Below, one piece after another: positions 11,237 through 23,580 of a DNA stretch of 64,000 nt. The position numbers and the translations under genes are program-made. This DNA comes from Gari tellinella (taxonomy: Eukaryota > Mollusca > Bivalvia > Cardiida > Psammobiidae), in the NCBI GenBank assembly GCA_922989275.2, contig OV277864.1:24191550-24255549 (forward strand), in the 5' to 3' direction. The number at the start of each line of letters is the position of its first letter. Position 1 is the stretch's first letter. The notes below the pieces were generated by a model. The model searched no databases and was not told the DNA's origin. It saw only the letters and a program-made list of their open reading frames with translations.

Positions 11237-11486
11237 TACAGTGAAGAATCTGTTATTCTTTCCCGTTTTTACGCAAACGTACGTAAACGCAAATCACTAA
11301 AACGTAGAAAAGAACAAGTTTTGGACAATTCTGATATTTCATGTTTATCTTGGTGGCAAACAATTTGGAGCCTGATCAGACGCCGGGTTACCCGGCGTCT
11401 GATCTGGCTCCAAACTGTTTGCACTGCAAATAATAGTTTTAGCGTAAACGCGTTTATTGGGAATGAATAACACATTCTCCACTGTA
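11237..11486 (+). mobile_element. M1 element, near-complete (250 bp)
   Basis: TACAGTGAAGAATCTG opens and CATTCTCCACTGTA closes. The hairpin loop region is CCGGGTTACCCGG. Confidence 0.85.
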
Positions 11487-12234
11487 TAACCAGTCGTCCA
11501 TAACCAGGATATTTTTTCGATATGTGAGTGAATTATATCTTTTTTCTGCCATTGTGTCTCCTGCTGTTAAAACAATAGCTTGCTAATATTAATCTATAGG
11601 AAATGTTATCCATCGCATGGTCAGAACACCTGTTCGCTTTTACAAAAGATAAACTAAAACCAATAAATAACACCGATTTAAAAATGGTATGAAAACTTCT
11701 AGTATCCGTACACCAACACTTTAGGAATTTAGTGTCATATAAAGCCATGAAATGGATCTTTAATTGAAAGAACAAATACTGTTCCTGCATACACAGTTAC
11801 CATGCAAGTTTTCATATTTAGACAATAGACATTTTGTCTGTAGTTATACATGTAATACGATACGTCTGTAAATCAGTTTTGATCCTCGTCAATGTCATAA
11901 ACCCAGTTTGCCAGTCGTTTCCATAATTCTTCAGTCACAGACAAGGGTTAAAACAATCGATATATATATCCGTGTGAAATGATTATCGTGCATATAAAAC
12001 GCATTTTAAACTGCTTTATGGTGAATGTATACCATTATACGAGCTTCATAGCATTCGTGAGGCACTAATGGAGTTTAGGAAATTGAAACGCGTAGGCGAT
12101 ATTAATTCGGTTGACGTTATATAATCCATACACTAAGCGGATTAAATCTATCAATATTCCATGTGAACAGTTTGAACAGTTTATCTATTTATGATATGAA
12201 ATTAATTTCTGACCTCTAATTATAGTTTACGTAT
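11487..12234. other. Unassigned sequence before the LINE
   Basis: No gene or bounded repeat recognised. Confidence 0.4.
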
Positions 12235-13850
12235 GTCGTCTCAACATGTCTCTGAACATTCGACATCTAAAAGACATTGTCTCATGGATGCATCAGAATA
12301 TGTTGAAGCTGAACACTGACAAAACAGAGGTCATATTGTTTCACACAAAAAAGGTTAACATACCTGAAAACTTTCATGTTCAAGTCGGAAGCTCTAAAAT
12401 CAAACCATCATTGTGTGTGAAGAATCTTGGTGCTAGCTTCGATTCCCAAATGGATATGACACAGCACATTAACACTGTGTGCAGGTCTAGCTATGCACAG
12501 CTGCGGCAAATAGGTCATATTAGACAGTACCTTTCCCCTGAAGCTACAAAGACTTTGGTCACATCGAAAATTGACTACTGCAACTCACTGCTACATGTAT
12601 ATGGGATTCCCCAAAACTCACTACGAAAACTACAGCGTGTGCAAAATACAACAGCCCGCATCATTACCAGGACGCCCCGGTACAATCACAACACTCCAGT
12701 CTTGAAGGAGCTTCACTGGCTTCCAGTTCAACACAGAATTGAATTCAAAATTCTGACACTCACATACAAAGCCATGTGCAATGATACTCCAAAGTACATT
12801 GTCAGTATGCTTGACGTGTATAAACCTCGAAGAGAGTTGCGGTCTGCAAGTAAATCAGTATCGCTGGTTGTACCGAGAAGTCGTTTGGTGAAGTTTGGAG
12901 TGATAGAAGTTTCATGCATGCAGCCCCAAAGCTCTGGAACACTCTACCATCAGACATCAGAGAAGCTGAGTTGCAGTCGTCAAAAAACGTCTGAAAACAC
13001 ATTTCTTTAATATTTATTATCAGAACACATTAGGAAATGGATGACTGCTATCTTAGGATAGGCTATTTTCTTGCTGTGGATATTGTGGGTCTAAATGGGA
13101 GTTCTGGAGTTACACCGTTTGTCCGTGGCTGTTTGGTGGATCTTGATGGTAGGGATTGCCCCTGATCTCTCTGAAACCAACTAGCTTGGGGTTTGCTGTT
13201 TAACTCAGCGACAGCTTCTTATCTTGATGTTTTATAAAGTAAGGGTGTAATTTCAGCCATGGAACATGTAGGTCCCGCGGGTGTGTGGTGGAGAGGGTAG
13301 ATGACTGCTACCCCAGGGCTGTGTTCATTCTGTATATGTTATGGGTCTAATTTTTAGTTCTGGGTTGTACCGTCGACCAATGCCTGTCTGGTGGATCTTT
13401 GATGGTAGGGATATGGCTCTGATCTCTTTTGAAACCAGCTGGCGGGGTCTGTGGTATAATTCTTGGACAGCTTTCACCATTTTTAATCATGTCATTGATC
13501 TTCTATAAAGTTTATAGTTATGGTCGCATGCTATTTTTCCTAGTTATGTTACATTAGGCGGCTTGCATTGGGCGCTCTGCTATTATTTCTATTAGTCAGC
13601 AATCTTTAGCCGGTCGGTTCATTACTGATCGATGGGAGTAATATGGTTGCCATTTTGGGGCTGTCGTCTGTATGTTTATTCATGTTTTATTTCAGATCTA
13701 ATTATAGTTATTTTGTCTTTTCTCGATTTGTAGGTACATTTATGTTATTTCATGTAAAGCGCTTTTGAACGCACAACCCCTGTGTGAAAAGAGCGCTATA
13801 TAAATCTGGTATAATAATAATAAAAAAAAAATAATAATAATAAATATTAA
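12235..13850 (+). mobile_element. CR1/L2-like LINE, 5'-truncated
   Basis: The end of the ORF2 reading frame is followed by an 0.8-kb 3' UTR. That UTR closes with AGCGCTATATAAATCTGG (13792-13809) and a TAA-rich tail (13810-13846), the usual 3' signature of this LINE group. The 5' end lies after the RT catalytic core, as in typical incomplete reverse transcription. Confidence 0.8.
12246..13010 (+). pseudogene. LINE ORF2 C-terminal fragment (post-RT region)
   Basis: The first 217 or so codons match the thumb and C-terminal region of CR1/L2 reverse transcriptases: WMHQNMLKLNTDKTEVILF, VKNLGASFDSQMDMTQHIN, KIDYCNSLL, LQRVQNTTARIITRT and VLKELHWLPVQHRIEFKI. Two frameshifts follow. An apparent 2-bp insertion near 12898 moves SDRSFMHAAPKLWNTLPSDI into another frame. 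A 1-bp loss in the A-run near 12982 then moves KRLKTHFFN. The endonuclease and the YADD-bearing RT core are absent, so it is non-functional. Confidence 0.85.
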
Positions 13851-13959
13851 GTTATTAAACCATTTACCTTGAAGACGTCATCCATTTTAATACATTATCG
13901 TCTAATTTTATTTCTCAAACACTTCTCGGTACATTGACTTAAGACAGTTTAAAATGAGT

Positions 13960-14030
13960 GTCAATTGATTGAATCCTGATCAGACGCCGCATTGCGCGGT
14001 ATCTAATCTGGGTTAAAACAGTTTGCAAAT
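13960..14030. repeat. M2-type hairpin fragment
   Basis: GAATCCTGATCAGACGCCGC pairs imperfectly with GCGGTATCTAATCTGGGTTA. No TTAA-bounded element could be drawn around it. Confidence 0.45.
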
Positions 14031-14529
14031 AACTATCGTATTTGGGATAATGCAGTGAATGGGTTAATATGTCGCTACAGTGACTCTATATCAATAATTG
14101 GGCCAATGACCTATCTCAATAAAAACAATTATCTAAAGGACAGCTACATGACAGTTGTCTAAATGCAATTGCTTTGATGGAAACGGTTGGTATGGAGTTC
14201 TCTTTCAGATAATATTAATGTTGGTTCTTGAAAAAGGCTATTGAGAGAACTATTGGCAGAGAACTATTGTCGAATATTAATGTACATGTATTTATATTCC
14301 CATAGGAATATTAAAGAAAAGCATATCCCTGAAATTTAGCAGTAATGTACAAATATGCTCTGACGAATAGTGTGAGCTCAAGGACCCTGATATATGCATA
14401 ATGTAACCCATTGATTGCCATGTCAAATACCATCACTGCAGTATCGTCTTCTCCTTGAAACAAATATTGTCTGTTTATAATACAGTAAAACATCTCCAAT
14501 ACGGCCACTAAAACGAAGGCATATTGCTT

Positions 14530-14630
14530 GGATAAAAGAGAGAGAGGTAACAGCTTAAAGCAAGGTGATAGTAAAGCAGATAGCTTCTAACGGAGATTTC
14601 TGTTGTGCTGTAACCTTTCTTCAAGCCTTA
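14530..14630. repeat. M5-type hairpin
   Basis: AACAGCTTAAAGCAAGG to about TTTCTTCAAGCC, with a central AGCTTCTAACGGAGAT. Ends are not defined. Confidence 0.4.
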
Positions 14631-14734
14631 ATACTCTAATAACTCACATAATTTAATGGTCGTTATAGAGAGGCTTTATTGTACCCAACTTTAAACCTTA
14701 GGTAAACTGACTAAAGAAATATTGTAATAAGTGT

Positions 14735-14800
14735 CGAATAGTTTTGATCCTGATCTAACGTCGCGTTTAGCGGTATCAGATCAGGATGCAAGCTATTTGT
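14735..14800. repeat. M2-type hairpin fragment
   Basis: TTTTGATCCTGATCTAACGT and GGTATCAGATCAGGATGCAA form the two arms. Confidence 0.45.
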
Positions 14801-15017
14801 AAATAACAACATTGTTGTTTTAAAGCCGCATTGTGCTTTTGAGAAACCTGCATAAAACGGTTGTTTGGGGTCCCATTTGAACTACGTGGGACGTGATTGT
14901 TTCACAAAAACCGGTTTTATCTAAGCAATTCGCTTTTTAAATTTTATTTATAATATTTTTGTGCTAGCACCAATTAAAAAGCCTCCCTTGTGAATGGAAA
15001 GAAGGACAATTCTGTAA

Positions 15018-15226
15018 ATACAGGGCTCCAGATAACGAAAGTATTTCGAAAACTTAAATCTTTATTTCTGCTTTTAAACCCAATGGTGTCATACTCATTA
15101 AAAGTGTCTCGAATAGACGGTTTAATCAGTAGTAACACCATAGCATTCGGTGCTGAAATGAGTGAGAAAATGTTAGATTGGTTCAGATTACTCTCGCTTA
15201 CATGTTTAGCTGGAACATCTGGATAA
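15018..15226 (+). mobile_element. M7 element (hAT-like short element)
   Basis: It starts CAGGGCTCCAGATAA and shows an eroded complementary right end near 15207-15224. It matches the copy at 53632-53824, including CAATGGTGTCATACTCATT and GAAATGAGTGAGAAAATGTT. Confidence 0.6.
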
Positions 15227-15314
15227 CCCTTATTCTGCTGCACAGACGTCTGCTTTGACATTGTCGTCTGCAAAATGTGTTCAGTTTAGATTTATGCATT
15301 GTTTTAATTAAACA

Positions 15315-15400
15315 AACCTTAAGACGAGTGTCAAATAGTTTGGATCCAGATGAGACGCCACGTTACGCGGCGTCTTTTTAGATTCAAATAGTTTGTAAAC
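15315..15400. repeat. M2-type hairpin
   Basis: TGTCAAATAGTTTGGATCC to GGATTCAAATAGTTTG, with CCACGTTACGCGG at the loop. One arm has lost part of GATCAG. Confidence 0.5.
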
Positions 15401-15516
15401 TCCGTAAAGTAGGCACAGGGTTAAACACTATGAGATTCAATAACAACGTGTACATATCTTTCACTGTGGGTAAACGGTCAAATAAACCTATAGAGAATGT
15501 ATACATTGAGCTTGCT

Positions 15517-16325
15517 GAAAATGACTGTTTCAGCCTTGTCCGCTCTCTAACTCAAACATTTCTTTTTGGATCTTCACCAAACTTGCTACAAATGTTTATT
15601 AGTATAGAATCTAGGTCAGGTTCAATAACTAGCATAATCGCATAAGGCATGTCTGAGTTATTGCTGAAAAATGCTGAAACAGTCATTTTTTAATACATAA
15701 AGGGCAAAAACTCAGATATGCCACATGCGATTTTTGTAATAATCAAACTAAACCTACATTTTATATACTTAAACATTTTCAGCAAGTTTAATGAATATCC
15801 GATAAAAACTGTATGTGTTAGAGTGCAAAAAGTGACTGAAACCGTCATTTTTCTTTAATAAACAGGCAATAACTTAGATATACCTTATGCGCTTTTAGTA
15901 GTAATCATACTAAACCTTGATATTATATCAATAAATATTTTCAGCAAATTTGGTGAAGATCCAATAAAACGTATTTGTGTTAGAGAGCAAACCTTGCTGA
16001 AAACAGTCATTTTTTAATACATAAAGGGCAAAAACTTAGGTATGCCACATGCGATTTTAGTAATAATCAAACTAGACCTGAATTTTATATGAATAAATAT
16101 TTTCAGCATGTTTGGTGAATATCCGATAAAAACTGTTTGTTTTAGAGTGCAAAAATGACTGAAACAGTCATTTTTTATAAATTAACAGGCAATAACTCAA
16201 AAACACCTTATGCGATTTTAGTAGTAATCAAACTAAACCTTGATTTTATATCAATGAACATTTTCAGCAAGTTTGTGGAAGATCGGATAAAAGATATTCG
16301 AGTTAGAGAGCGGACCAAAAAGTGT
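15517..16325. repeat. Array of about 160-bp repeats: one inverted unit and four direct units
   Basis: Direct units start near 15670, 15831, 15994 and 16153. Each reads from ACTGAAACAGTCATTTTT through GGCAATAACT, TATGCGATTTTAGTAGTAATC, TTTTCAGCAAGTTTGGTGA and TTAGAGAGC. The segment 15517-15665 is the same unit in reverse orientation. Alternate direct units resemble each other more closely (AAAGGGCAA against AACAGGCAA), pointing to a dimer that was duplicated. No conserved reading frame. Confidence 0.75.
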
Positions 16326-17771
16326 GATAGTCTAACTGACTGATGGATCGACCGTCGAAGGTAATTGCGGTTGCACACGGTGATGTTGACTACGGCTGTA
16401 TCACGTGATACTAAGCCGTATGGTAAGGTTTATGGCAGACGCTCTATTTTCGGTTTGTTATGATTTTAAATCGCCCTTTTTGGTGATTTAGGTCCGTCTT
16501 CATCATTTCATAGATCAGTTTGGCCCATTAGAATGTTCAAACATTATTATTAACCGTTATTGTATTTCAGACATTATGAAAAGGTCTGAAAACACAATGG
16601 GACTTTAAGGTATGGCTGTAACAATCAGTATAATAGGACACGTTCTGCTTGGGCATAAAACATGATGAAAGTAAAGCAGAATGACCCTGCATTCTGTTTT
16701 ACTCTCATCTTGTTCGAACAAACTGTCTCACACAATAACACATATATGCCGATTTCATTGAACTGGCAGGGCGAAGTTGCGATGTGGACCATTGCATTTC
16801 AACTTTAAAGGCGACATCACGCTCTTTTTTATTCGGAATTTACCGTTGTCGTCTGCCGGTGTTTTCTCAACATTACATATCAGTGGACATTTGACAGAAG
16901 GAATATAATGAAGAATGACAAACAACTTGAATACAGATCAGACGCCGCGTTACGCAATCTTTGTCTTCCATTGGGTGTTGTTGTCGAGAGGGAGCACTGT
17001 AAACACCGTTTGCACGTGGATATGGCTGCACGCACATGTGTTTCGTCATCTTGAAAGTATCGATAAAGTAACTATTTAATACGGAAGTATACATGTCACC
17101 CCTAAAATCAAATGCAAATTAGTTTATCTTTGCCAAAGGTAGCTCCGCCCTGCCAGTTGACGGGCCACTGTTCTATGTCCAGAAGTGCAAAGTTGCTTTA
17201 TATTACGCGACAACTTCTAGACGATGGAAAATTTCCGTCACATAATGAACAATGTCTACCTTTGATCAGTCTGAGCAATTTATAAATATCTTATGTAAAA
17301 CATAAAACACTGTTTTGTTAAGCGTATGATATAAGTTTTGACATTGGTTTGTTTTGGTCTACGAGTTTAACTCTTGTAGCGTACATTCAATACTGATTAG
17401 TATGTGTAGATATTAGAAATATATAACTCTGCGAATTAGAGGATATTGGTTCCTTTCACCTGTTTCTTAAAAATATATGTACATTTATTCCTGCCGAGCA
17501 CGAGAGCATTGATATTTTGAAATCAATTTGGATGGAGCTATTGCAAAAAGAACTGCTTCGTTTATTTTAAATAAAACTGTTTTGATATATCAGCCAAACA
17601 TCTTAAATCTGATTATCGGAAAAGAAAAAACAACAACCAACATGTAATTCAATATAATTTAGCGTATTATCTTATAGTCCAGATTTTGTTAAGGACCAAT
17701 ATTACATAATTATCTATTCCGACAAGAGGTCATATTGCCCAACAGACTACATGTTCAATGGATTTTTGTGG
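16326..17771. other. Mostly unassigned; M5 hairpin and an M12 end fragment
   Basis: An M5-type stem (GTAAAGCAGAATG / CATTCTGTTTTAC) is at about 16670-16704. At 16925-17006 an M2-type hairpin arm is joined to an M12-like end, GAGAGGGAGCACTGTA. AACTGGCAGGGCG (16760) and CGCCCTGCCAGTT (17147) form a spaced inverted repeat. No gene seen. Confidence 0.45.
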
Positions 17772-18010
17772 TACAGTGGAGAAGACGTGAAGACGAAACT
17801 AAACGTTAATGTCAGCAATAAAATCTTGAAAAAGGCTGTCGCTAAAAACAAACATCACGATTTGTTTTATCTCAATGGCAAACAGTTTTGAAGCTTGGTT
17901 AGACGCTAGGTTACATCGGTGTCTGATATGATTTCAATATGTTAGCAATGGGAATATTTGTTTTAGAACAGGGGCGTTTTTCGGTAAAGAATTACGTGTT
18001 TTATATTGTA
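17772..18010 (+). mobile_element. M1 element, old copy
   Basis: TACAGTGGAGAAGACG opens. The hairpin is eroded (AAGCTTGGTTAGACGC, GGTGTCTGATATGA), and the right end reads GTTTTATATTGTA. Confidence 0.55.
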
Positions 18011-19418
18011 CTCAAACCATTCTATTCATGTAATAATAAACAGGCATTCTGGTCAATACGCTGGTAGGTCAAACTCATCATTTAAAAAGGGAAATATTCG
18101 GATTTCACGTTTTTGGATAAATAAGGATTTTTATACAGTTCACTTTCTCTATTACGATCACCAAAATGAAGGTTAATTGATTTTATAAAAGACAGGTGAC
18201 AGCCTAAGTCTAGATGACGGTAAACAGAAAATTCCTATAGAAACTTTTTGTTTTACTGTCATATTGCTTTAATCAGTCAACTTTCGTAAACACATAGAAG
18301 TAAATCATAATTAATAGTCGTTAAATAGAGGTTTTACTGTTATTTGCTATACATGTACAACGTAACTTCCTCCGGAAGTGATTTAAACTAAATACAGTTA
18401 AAGCTATTTTTCAGGACGTATTGGCATTAACTTTTCACTTACATAAGTCAGCAGTATACTAAGAAACAATGCATTTCTTTATTCATTTAAAATATGATAA
18501 AAACTGTCGAGTCATAGCATAGATTTATTGTTACAAATAAACTTCAAATTAAGCCGTGGTAACTAATTTCAAATATGAACGCTGGTAAAACAACGATAAA
18601 CATGTCACATTTTCATGAAATTTTCGTTGCAATTACTCTTTTTTGTATCGACAATTTTGATGATCTAGTATCTCATAGTACCAAGTATTAAAGTTTTAAC
18701 TGTCATAATAGCACCTTATTATCCGTTTTTGGTTGAAATTGTTAATAAATCCAGTCTTGATAGCGAGACGGTTGATTTAGTCATGATGATGAGGTTTTAT
18801 TCTTAAAAATAAGGGAAAATTATCTTCTTGATAAATTGCATATAACATAATATGAAAAGTGAAGTATCTGAAAAGATATTATTTTCAGAGACTATCAATG
18901 TTTAAATTTATCGAACTATTACAATCCTCAAATAAACAGATTTTGTATAATTTAAGTATGTATATACGGGATGCACTTAGAATAAGACATTCCTTTATTG
19001 AAAATAACTGATGTATTCATCCTCAAAGAAGAAACAGTTACTTTCTCATTTTGTCACATGATGATATTTGTTGTTTGAATATTTCTATGTGATTGCGATG
19101 ATGTACTTTGTACAAATCAGAATAGAATTATGTTCTGTTCTGTTTTGTTCTTTAACAGTTTGGATATATTTATGTGAGACTTATTTCACTGTCGGAATAT
19201 CTAAAGATAAATATTGTGACACAAAATTCTGCCTGAACGTATATCAATATGGTATTGCTTAGAATTTAATGTCTAATTGTGGCATTCTAACTTTCCAAAC
19301 CGTTGATTTCAACTTGATCAGACTGTATGTACAGTTTAATCCACATTCTACTATAATGGACAAGTTATTATTTTGGAGCCTTGTCAATAGTGTAAGCAGC
19401 TACCATTCGATACGATAC
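18011..19418. other. Unassigned sequence
   Basis: Only one M5-type hairpin (about 18205-18275, GACGGTAAACAGAAA / TTTTTGTTTTACTGTC) was recognised. The small open frame at 19068-19262 has no recognisable domain. Confidence 0.4.
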
Positions 19419-19618
19419 ACATGTTTATATATTGGATTAGTCCATTTTTATCAAAGGGATGCCTGGTCAAAATTCTCATTTTCATTTTGTTTTATATTGA
19501 AATTCCTATCAGCAAACAGTGAAGACTCTGATCAGATGCCGCATAATGCGGCGTCTGATCAGAGTCTACACTATTTGCCTAAGTCCAATATATGGGATAG
19601 TTGGCATACATGGGTTAA
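19419..19618 (+). mobile_element. M8 element, left end lost, TTAA right end
   Basis: The 67-nt hairpin 19512-19578 runs from GCAAACAG to CTATTTGC with loop CGCATAATGCG. The right end is CATGGGTTAA. The left part GTTTATATATTGGATTAGTC matches the copies at 8593 and 60100. Confidence 0.65.
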
Positions 19619-20015
19619 TAAAGTTCGATTCTCTATGCAGGGTAAACAAATTGCGAATGATTCTACAAGAGTTTTCCGCAATATCATAGTGTACAGTCAA
19701 GCGTGTACTAAGCGCGTATTAAACGTTAAAACACTTTATTATACTGTATATATTTAACTAAAAGATTTAATTTTGAAATGCAAATAGGTTCTAGATTTAG
19801 TCTGTGATGCTCTAAAATACATACTTGCTACTTTTACCAAAATACTTCATTTCATCTTGCAGGTTGTTTGTTAGTTAACTTATCGTTAAGACATTTTTGT
19901 TTTAGTCTGTGAATAGTTTCTAGCTTATGTTAAAAATGTTTATAAACATCCGACTATAAATGAAGTTTTTTTATCTAGTATCTTGTACATGTATGTAGGC
20001 GACTGCGCAATGAAT

Positions 20016-20226
20016 GTAGCGACGAAAACATTATTCTCTTCCGTTTAAACGCAAACGAAATGAAAACGCATTGCAGGAAAACGTAGAAATTGACAACTTG
20101 TTTACCATTCTGACTGTTTATTCTAATCCGAGTTGCAATTAACTTGGCTCCAAACTGTCTGCAATGTGAATGATAGTCTTAGCGTAAAACGCGTTTATTG
20201 AAAAGAATAAAGTATTCTGCACTATA
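20016..20226 (+). mobile_element. M1 element with half the hairpin deleted
   Basis: TAGCGACGAAAACATTATTC opens and ATTCTGCACTATA closes. Only the right arm (TTGGCTCCAAACTGTCTGCA) remains. Confidence 0.55.
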
Positions 20227-20828
20227 ATACTATAGGAGCTTTCTTCATTTCTTTTATCCTTCATTTATAACCATAATGATCTGCATTAAGCTGTTACCGC
20301 ACAGATAAGCTACAAGTTTGCCCAATTTTAATGGTTGCTGATATTACCTTATCTAATTAGTGATTGTTTTAAACAGTATTACTTGTATTGTATTATGTAG
20401 GAGTGAATGCTTTGACAATAGCATTATTGGAAATACGTCGCGGCAGTGACAGAGAAGAGGGCTGCCGTCAATCGTGCCTGGATCTTGTGTACACCGATAA
20501 AAGACACATGGGATCAACTTATACCAATATGATATATGGTACGTCGCGGACCCTACTATCTTAAGCAGTTTGGACATATGTGGGATTTATTCAGATGTCA
20601 CAAAAGATGGTTAAGAATGGCATTCTATTGAACACAGATTTATGTGGGCAAGACAGATTGGCGACACGGATATAAACTGGACTATAATATTAAGTCAGTT
20701 TCCTCGCCTTAGATAGCATAAATGAAAGGACTCGTGACGGATCAGTTTTGTTTGAATAAGATATATTGTATTTTACTTACATAACTGTATTTTGATATGA
20801 AATACTTACAGAAAGGTGCATTAACAGT
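20227..20828. other. Upstream region of the receptor gene
   Basis: About 600 bp with no recognisable repeat. It should contain the 5' UTR and perhaps the promoter, but no clear TATA box or initiator was found. Confidence 0.4.
20797..20811 (+). promoter_or_regulatory. Possible 5'-UTR splice acceptor before exon 1
   Basis: AATACTTACAG lies 17 bases before the start codon and could end a 5'-UTR intron. The tract is only weakly pyrimidine-rich. It is listed because no promoter could be identified upstream. Confidence 0.2.
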
Positions 20829-21268
20829 ATGAGTTATATAATTAACAATTCCGTTACAAGTCAAATGTCAATCGAAATAATGAGAAATGATAACGTTAGT
20901 TTTATTGAAGTTATCAACGATGAATATGCACCGGCAATAGAAGCCGTGGAGGCAACAGATAGCTCGACTGTTATATATCTGAGTATACTATTTTTCCTAA
21001 TTGGTGTAACTGGTATTTTAGGAAACTTGTTAGTTATATTTGCTGTTGTGTGCAGTAAGAAAATGAGAACTTCTATGACGAATTTACTCATAACGAATTT
21101 AGCAGTTGCTGATCTGTTTATAATGGTGTTTGGAATACCAGAAATTGTCCAGTTTATGAGGAATAAAGGATGGACTTTTGATCCCATTTGCTGTAGGATA
21201 TTTCGCTACATACTGGTGACCTGTCTGTATGGATCTGTCCTAACATTGATTTCGCTCTGCGTAGAAAG
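20829..21268 (+). CDS. Class A GPCR (neuropeptide-type receptor), exon 1
   Basis: This exon encodes residues 1-146 plus two bases of codon 147 of a seven-transmembrane receptor that would act at the plasma membrane through G proteins. The N-terminus (about 1-46) is extracellular with N-glycosylation sequons at N6 and N22. TM1 is about 48-74 with the GN signature (N66). TM2 is about 84-107 with LAVAD (D95 = 2.50). W115 lies in loop 1, C122 fits the conserved TM3 disulfide cysteine, and TM3 is about 123-146. The exon ends GAA-AG followed by the donor GTAAGT at 21269. Joined to 57974 it restores E-R-Y without a frame change. The ATG at 20829 is the first in frame and gives a normal N-terminus; upstream non-coding exons are possible. 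The family call is firm. The ligand and subfamily are not determined. Confidence 0.9.
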
Positions 21269-21274
21269 GTAAGT
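21269..21274 (+). promoter_or_regulatory. Splice donor of receptor exon 1
   Basis: GTAAGT directly follows GAA-AG. It matches the metazoan donor consensus and lies exactly where homology to TM3 stops. Confidence 0.85.
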
Positions 21275-21559
21275 ACGTGAAGCTCGTGTGTGGCTTCACA
21301 ACCTCTATCACATGTATTAGAGGTACTTAAAGGATATTCATTGTATATCTGAAACTTTATATAGTTGAGAATGCGTTTTTGTTTTTCCCGTTTAAATGAA
21401 AGTAAACGCAAATGCAATGAAATAATATGAAGAAACATTTAAAGAATTACAAGCCAGTCGGGTTATCCGCGTCAGAGATAGAAAGTACTGAAACAGTTCA
21501 ATATTTGTAATATCTTACCATTCTAAGAAATTAAAAATTCTTTTCAAAACAGGATAAGA

Positions 21560-21628
21560 GCGTCAAACAGGTTAAACCCTGTTTAGACGCCGTTTTAGGT
21601 GGCGTCTGGATTCGAGCTGTTTGCAAAT
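21560..21628. repeat. M2-type hairpin
   Basis: CAAACAGGTTAAACCCTG to ATTCGAGCTGTTTGC. The loop side GACGCCGTTTTAGGTGGCGTC is self-complementary. Confidence 0.55.
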
Positions 21629-22346
21629 CTTATAATGGTTGACCGCTAGCTTTCAAGTTTTAATCTTAAGACGTCAATGTATGGTTAGATATTAACGTTG
21701 TTATGATTTACCTCGCCTGTAATCGATTGTACCATTGTTACACGTACATGCATCATTCACCAACAGTGAAAGAAAACTCTTGTTCAATGCTAACAGTTAA
21801 AAGCCGCCCAAAGATCGTAAATGAGCCTTACGACCAGGGTTTGTTCTGTTTTTTATATCTTAATTTTGTTAAACAACTATAAATACTATATCTTCTTTAT
21901 TAGACATATGATATGAACCATAGTTCATAATTTAATATTGCCTATGTTTAACATGGTCATATTCCCCATTGATAATGACAATGATTAGTAATCCTAATTC
22001 CAAACGAAGCAACACACAATTGTTATTAAAAGAAACGTGTAAAACTATAACTGTTTAGAAACTGTTGACGATTTTCAAAGATATGTATTTCTCTCCACAT
22101 ATAAGTACGTTGTGATTGCTATTAATTTTGACGAAAGCGGAAGCCTGCACATAAACTTCAATTTTAGAGAAGGAGTGCAGTATGATGATGATAATGATGA
22201 TGATGACGATGATGATGAAATATTATTTACACTTTACAGGACCCCCATTAGCATAACAGGGTAAAATGCTTTATACCATGTCTGGTTATAATAATGTCGG
22301 ATATGTATATAACCGTTGTCTTTTGCTTCGCTAAAATGAAATACGC
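21629..22346. other. Unassigned intron sequence with a GAT microsatellite
   Basis: ATGATGATGATAATGATGAT-type repeat at 22181-22219; otherwise nothing recognised. Confidence 0.45.
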
Positions 22347-22587
22347 AATAGTGGAAAACACGTTTTATTCCCTATAAACGTATTTACGCTAAACCTATTA
22401 TTTCCAGTTGAAACAGTTGAGAGCCAGATACGAGATTCGATTACCTGACGTCTGATCAGGCTCGAAATTGTTTGCCACACAGATTAAGATCAATAGTTCT
22501 GGTCGTCAACAAACTGCCTTTTTCTACGTTTTATTGCAATACGGTTGCGTTCAAACGGGAAACATTAATACCTTTTCCACTATTGTA
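22347..22587 (-). mobile_element. M1 element, old copy
   Basis: ATAGTGGAAAACACG and CTTTTCCACTATTGTA are the ends. The hairpin core reads ACCTGACGTCTGATCAGGCTC on one side and is eroded on the other. Confidence 0.55.
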
Positions 22588-22979
22588 CGATCACAACTAA
22601 ACAAGTATGTATTTTTAGTGTTTGATAGTTTAATGCATGCCATTTGCTTAATGCAAGATGAAATTTAAACGGAAAGCTTCTGTCGTAGTTTTTTCTGAAT
22701 TACTTTCGTCCTTCTTTCTAAATGTTACATGTCAACATCATTAATGAGTAATCAACAACTGTTCGTACTTTAGAGGATTTCTCACCAAACAGGTTCAAGA
22801 CACACTAAAGAATGCTGTAATATGCTAAAACAGTTACTGCCAACAAAACAATAAGAGTCAGATCAGACCCCGGGTTTCCTGTTTCCGTTTGGTCTGGTTT
22901 TAACGGGTAATGTTAATATATTCTTGACTATACAGTAACACCCTCTATTACAAACAATAAAATGTCTTAATAAGGTGTT

Positions 22980-23075
22980 TACGACAGGTGAGGGTAAAAC
23001 AAGGTGACAGTAAAACAGAAAGTCCCTATATGAATGTTCTGTGTTCCTGTCACATTGCTTAAGCCTGGCATGTGC
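22980..23075. repeat. M5-type hairpin
   Basis: GTGACAGTAAAACAGAAAG pairs with TCTGTGTTCCTGTCAC. Confidence 0.5.
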
Positions 23076-23335
23076 CTTTTTATTACAATTAATTAGCCTT
23101 CGTTCTTGTAGTGATAATATAGAGGTTTTTACTATTATAGATATGTGTTTACTGTGTCAAGAGACATCAAAATGTCTTAAAGATGTTTATGTAACCTAGA
23201 CGTTCTGGGCTGTATAATACAATTAATCTCCCACAACTCCCAAACTAAAGAGAACGAAGTACTTTATCAAATTACGTATTAAGTTAACATGAGAGTAACC
23301 ATTGTAATATGTCTATCGGTTAAAAATATATTTTT

Positions 23336-23362
23336 ATTATATATATATATATATATATAACC
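23336..23362. repeat. AT microsatellite
   Basis: Uninterrupted TA dinucleotides directly next to the M3 end at 23361. Confidence 0.85.
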
Positions 23363-23580
23363 CTAGTGACGAGTATACTCGTCATAAAAAATAATAATCT
23401 ATTAAACGTACATCTGTCGGGTGCAAATGTTGTAGTTCCTGACAAGATGACTCCTGCAGGAGTTTGTTATTTTGCAATACATCCCAGCTATCAACATTAA
23501 ATAGCGACAAATGTACTAGAACTAGTTTGAAATTGGAAATATCCATTTTAAAATTCTGGAAGTGGGGGTGAATGAGTTAA
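23361..23580 (+). mobile_element. M3 element
   Basis: AACCCTAGTGACGAGTATACTCGTC at the left carries the terminal palindrome, and GAATGAGTTAA closes at the right. The inner hairpin is reduced to GACTCCTGCAGGAGT. Confidence 0.55.

Noticed and set aside
12728..13002. Minus-strand frames opposite the LINE
   Set aside because: They overlap the recognised LINE ORF2 tail and have no domain.
15517..16325. CRISPR-like array
   Set aside because: Units are about 160 bp, contiguous, without unique spacers, and the genome is animal.
20861..21187. Minus-strand open frame opposite receptor exon 1
   Set aside because: It is antisense to clear receptor coding sequence with conserved TM1-TM3 motifs and has no features of its own.
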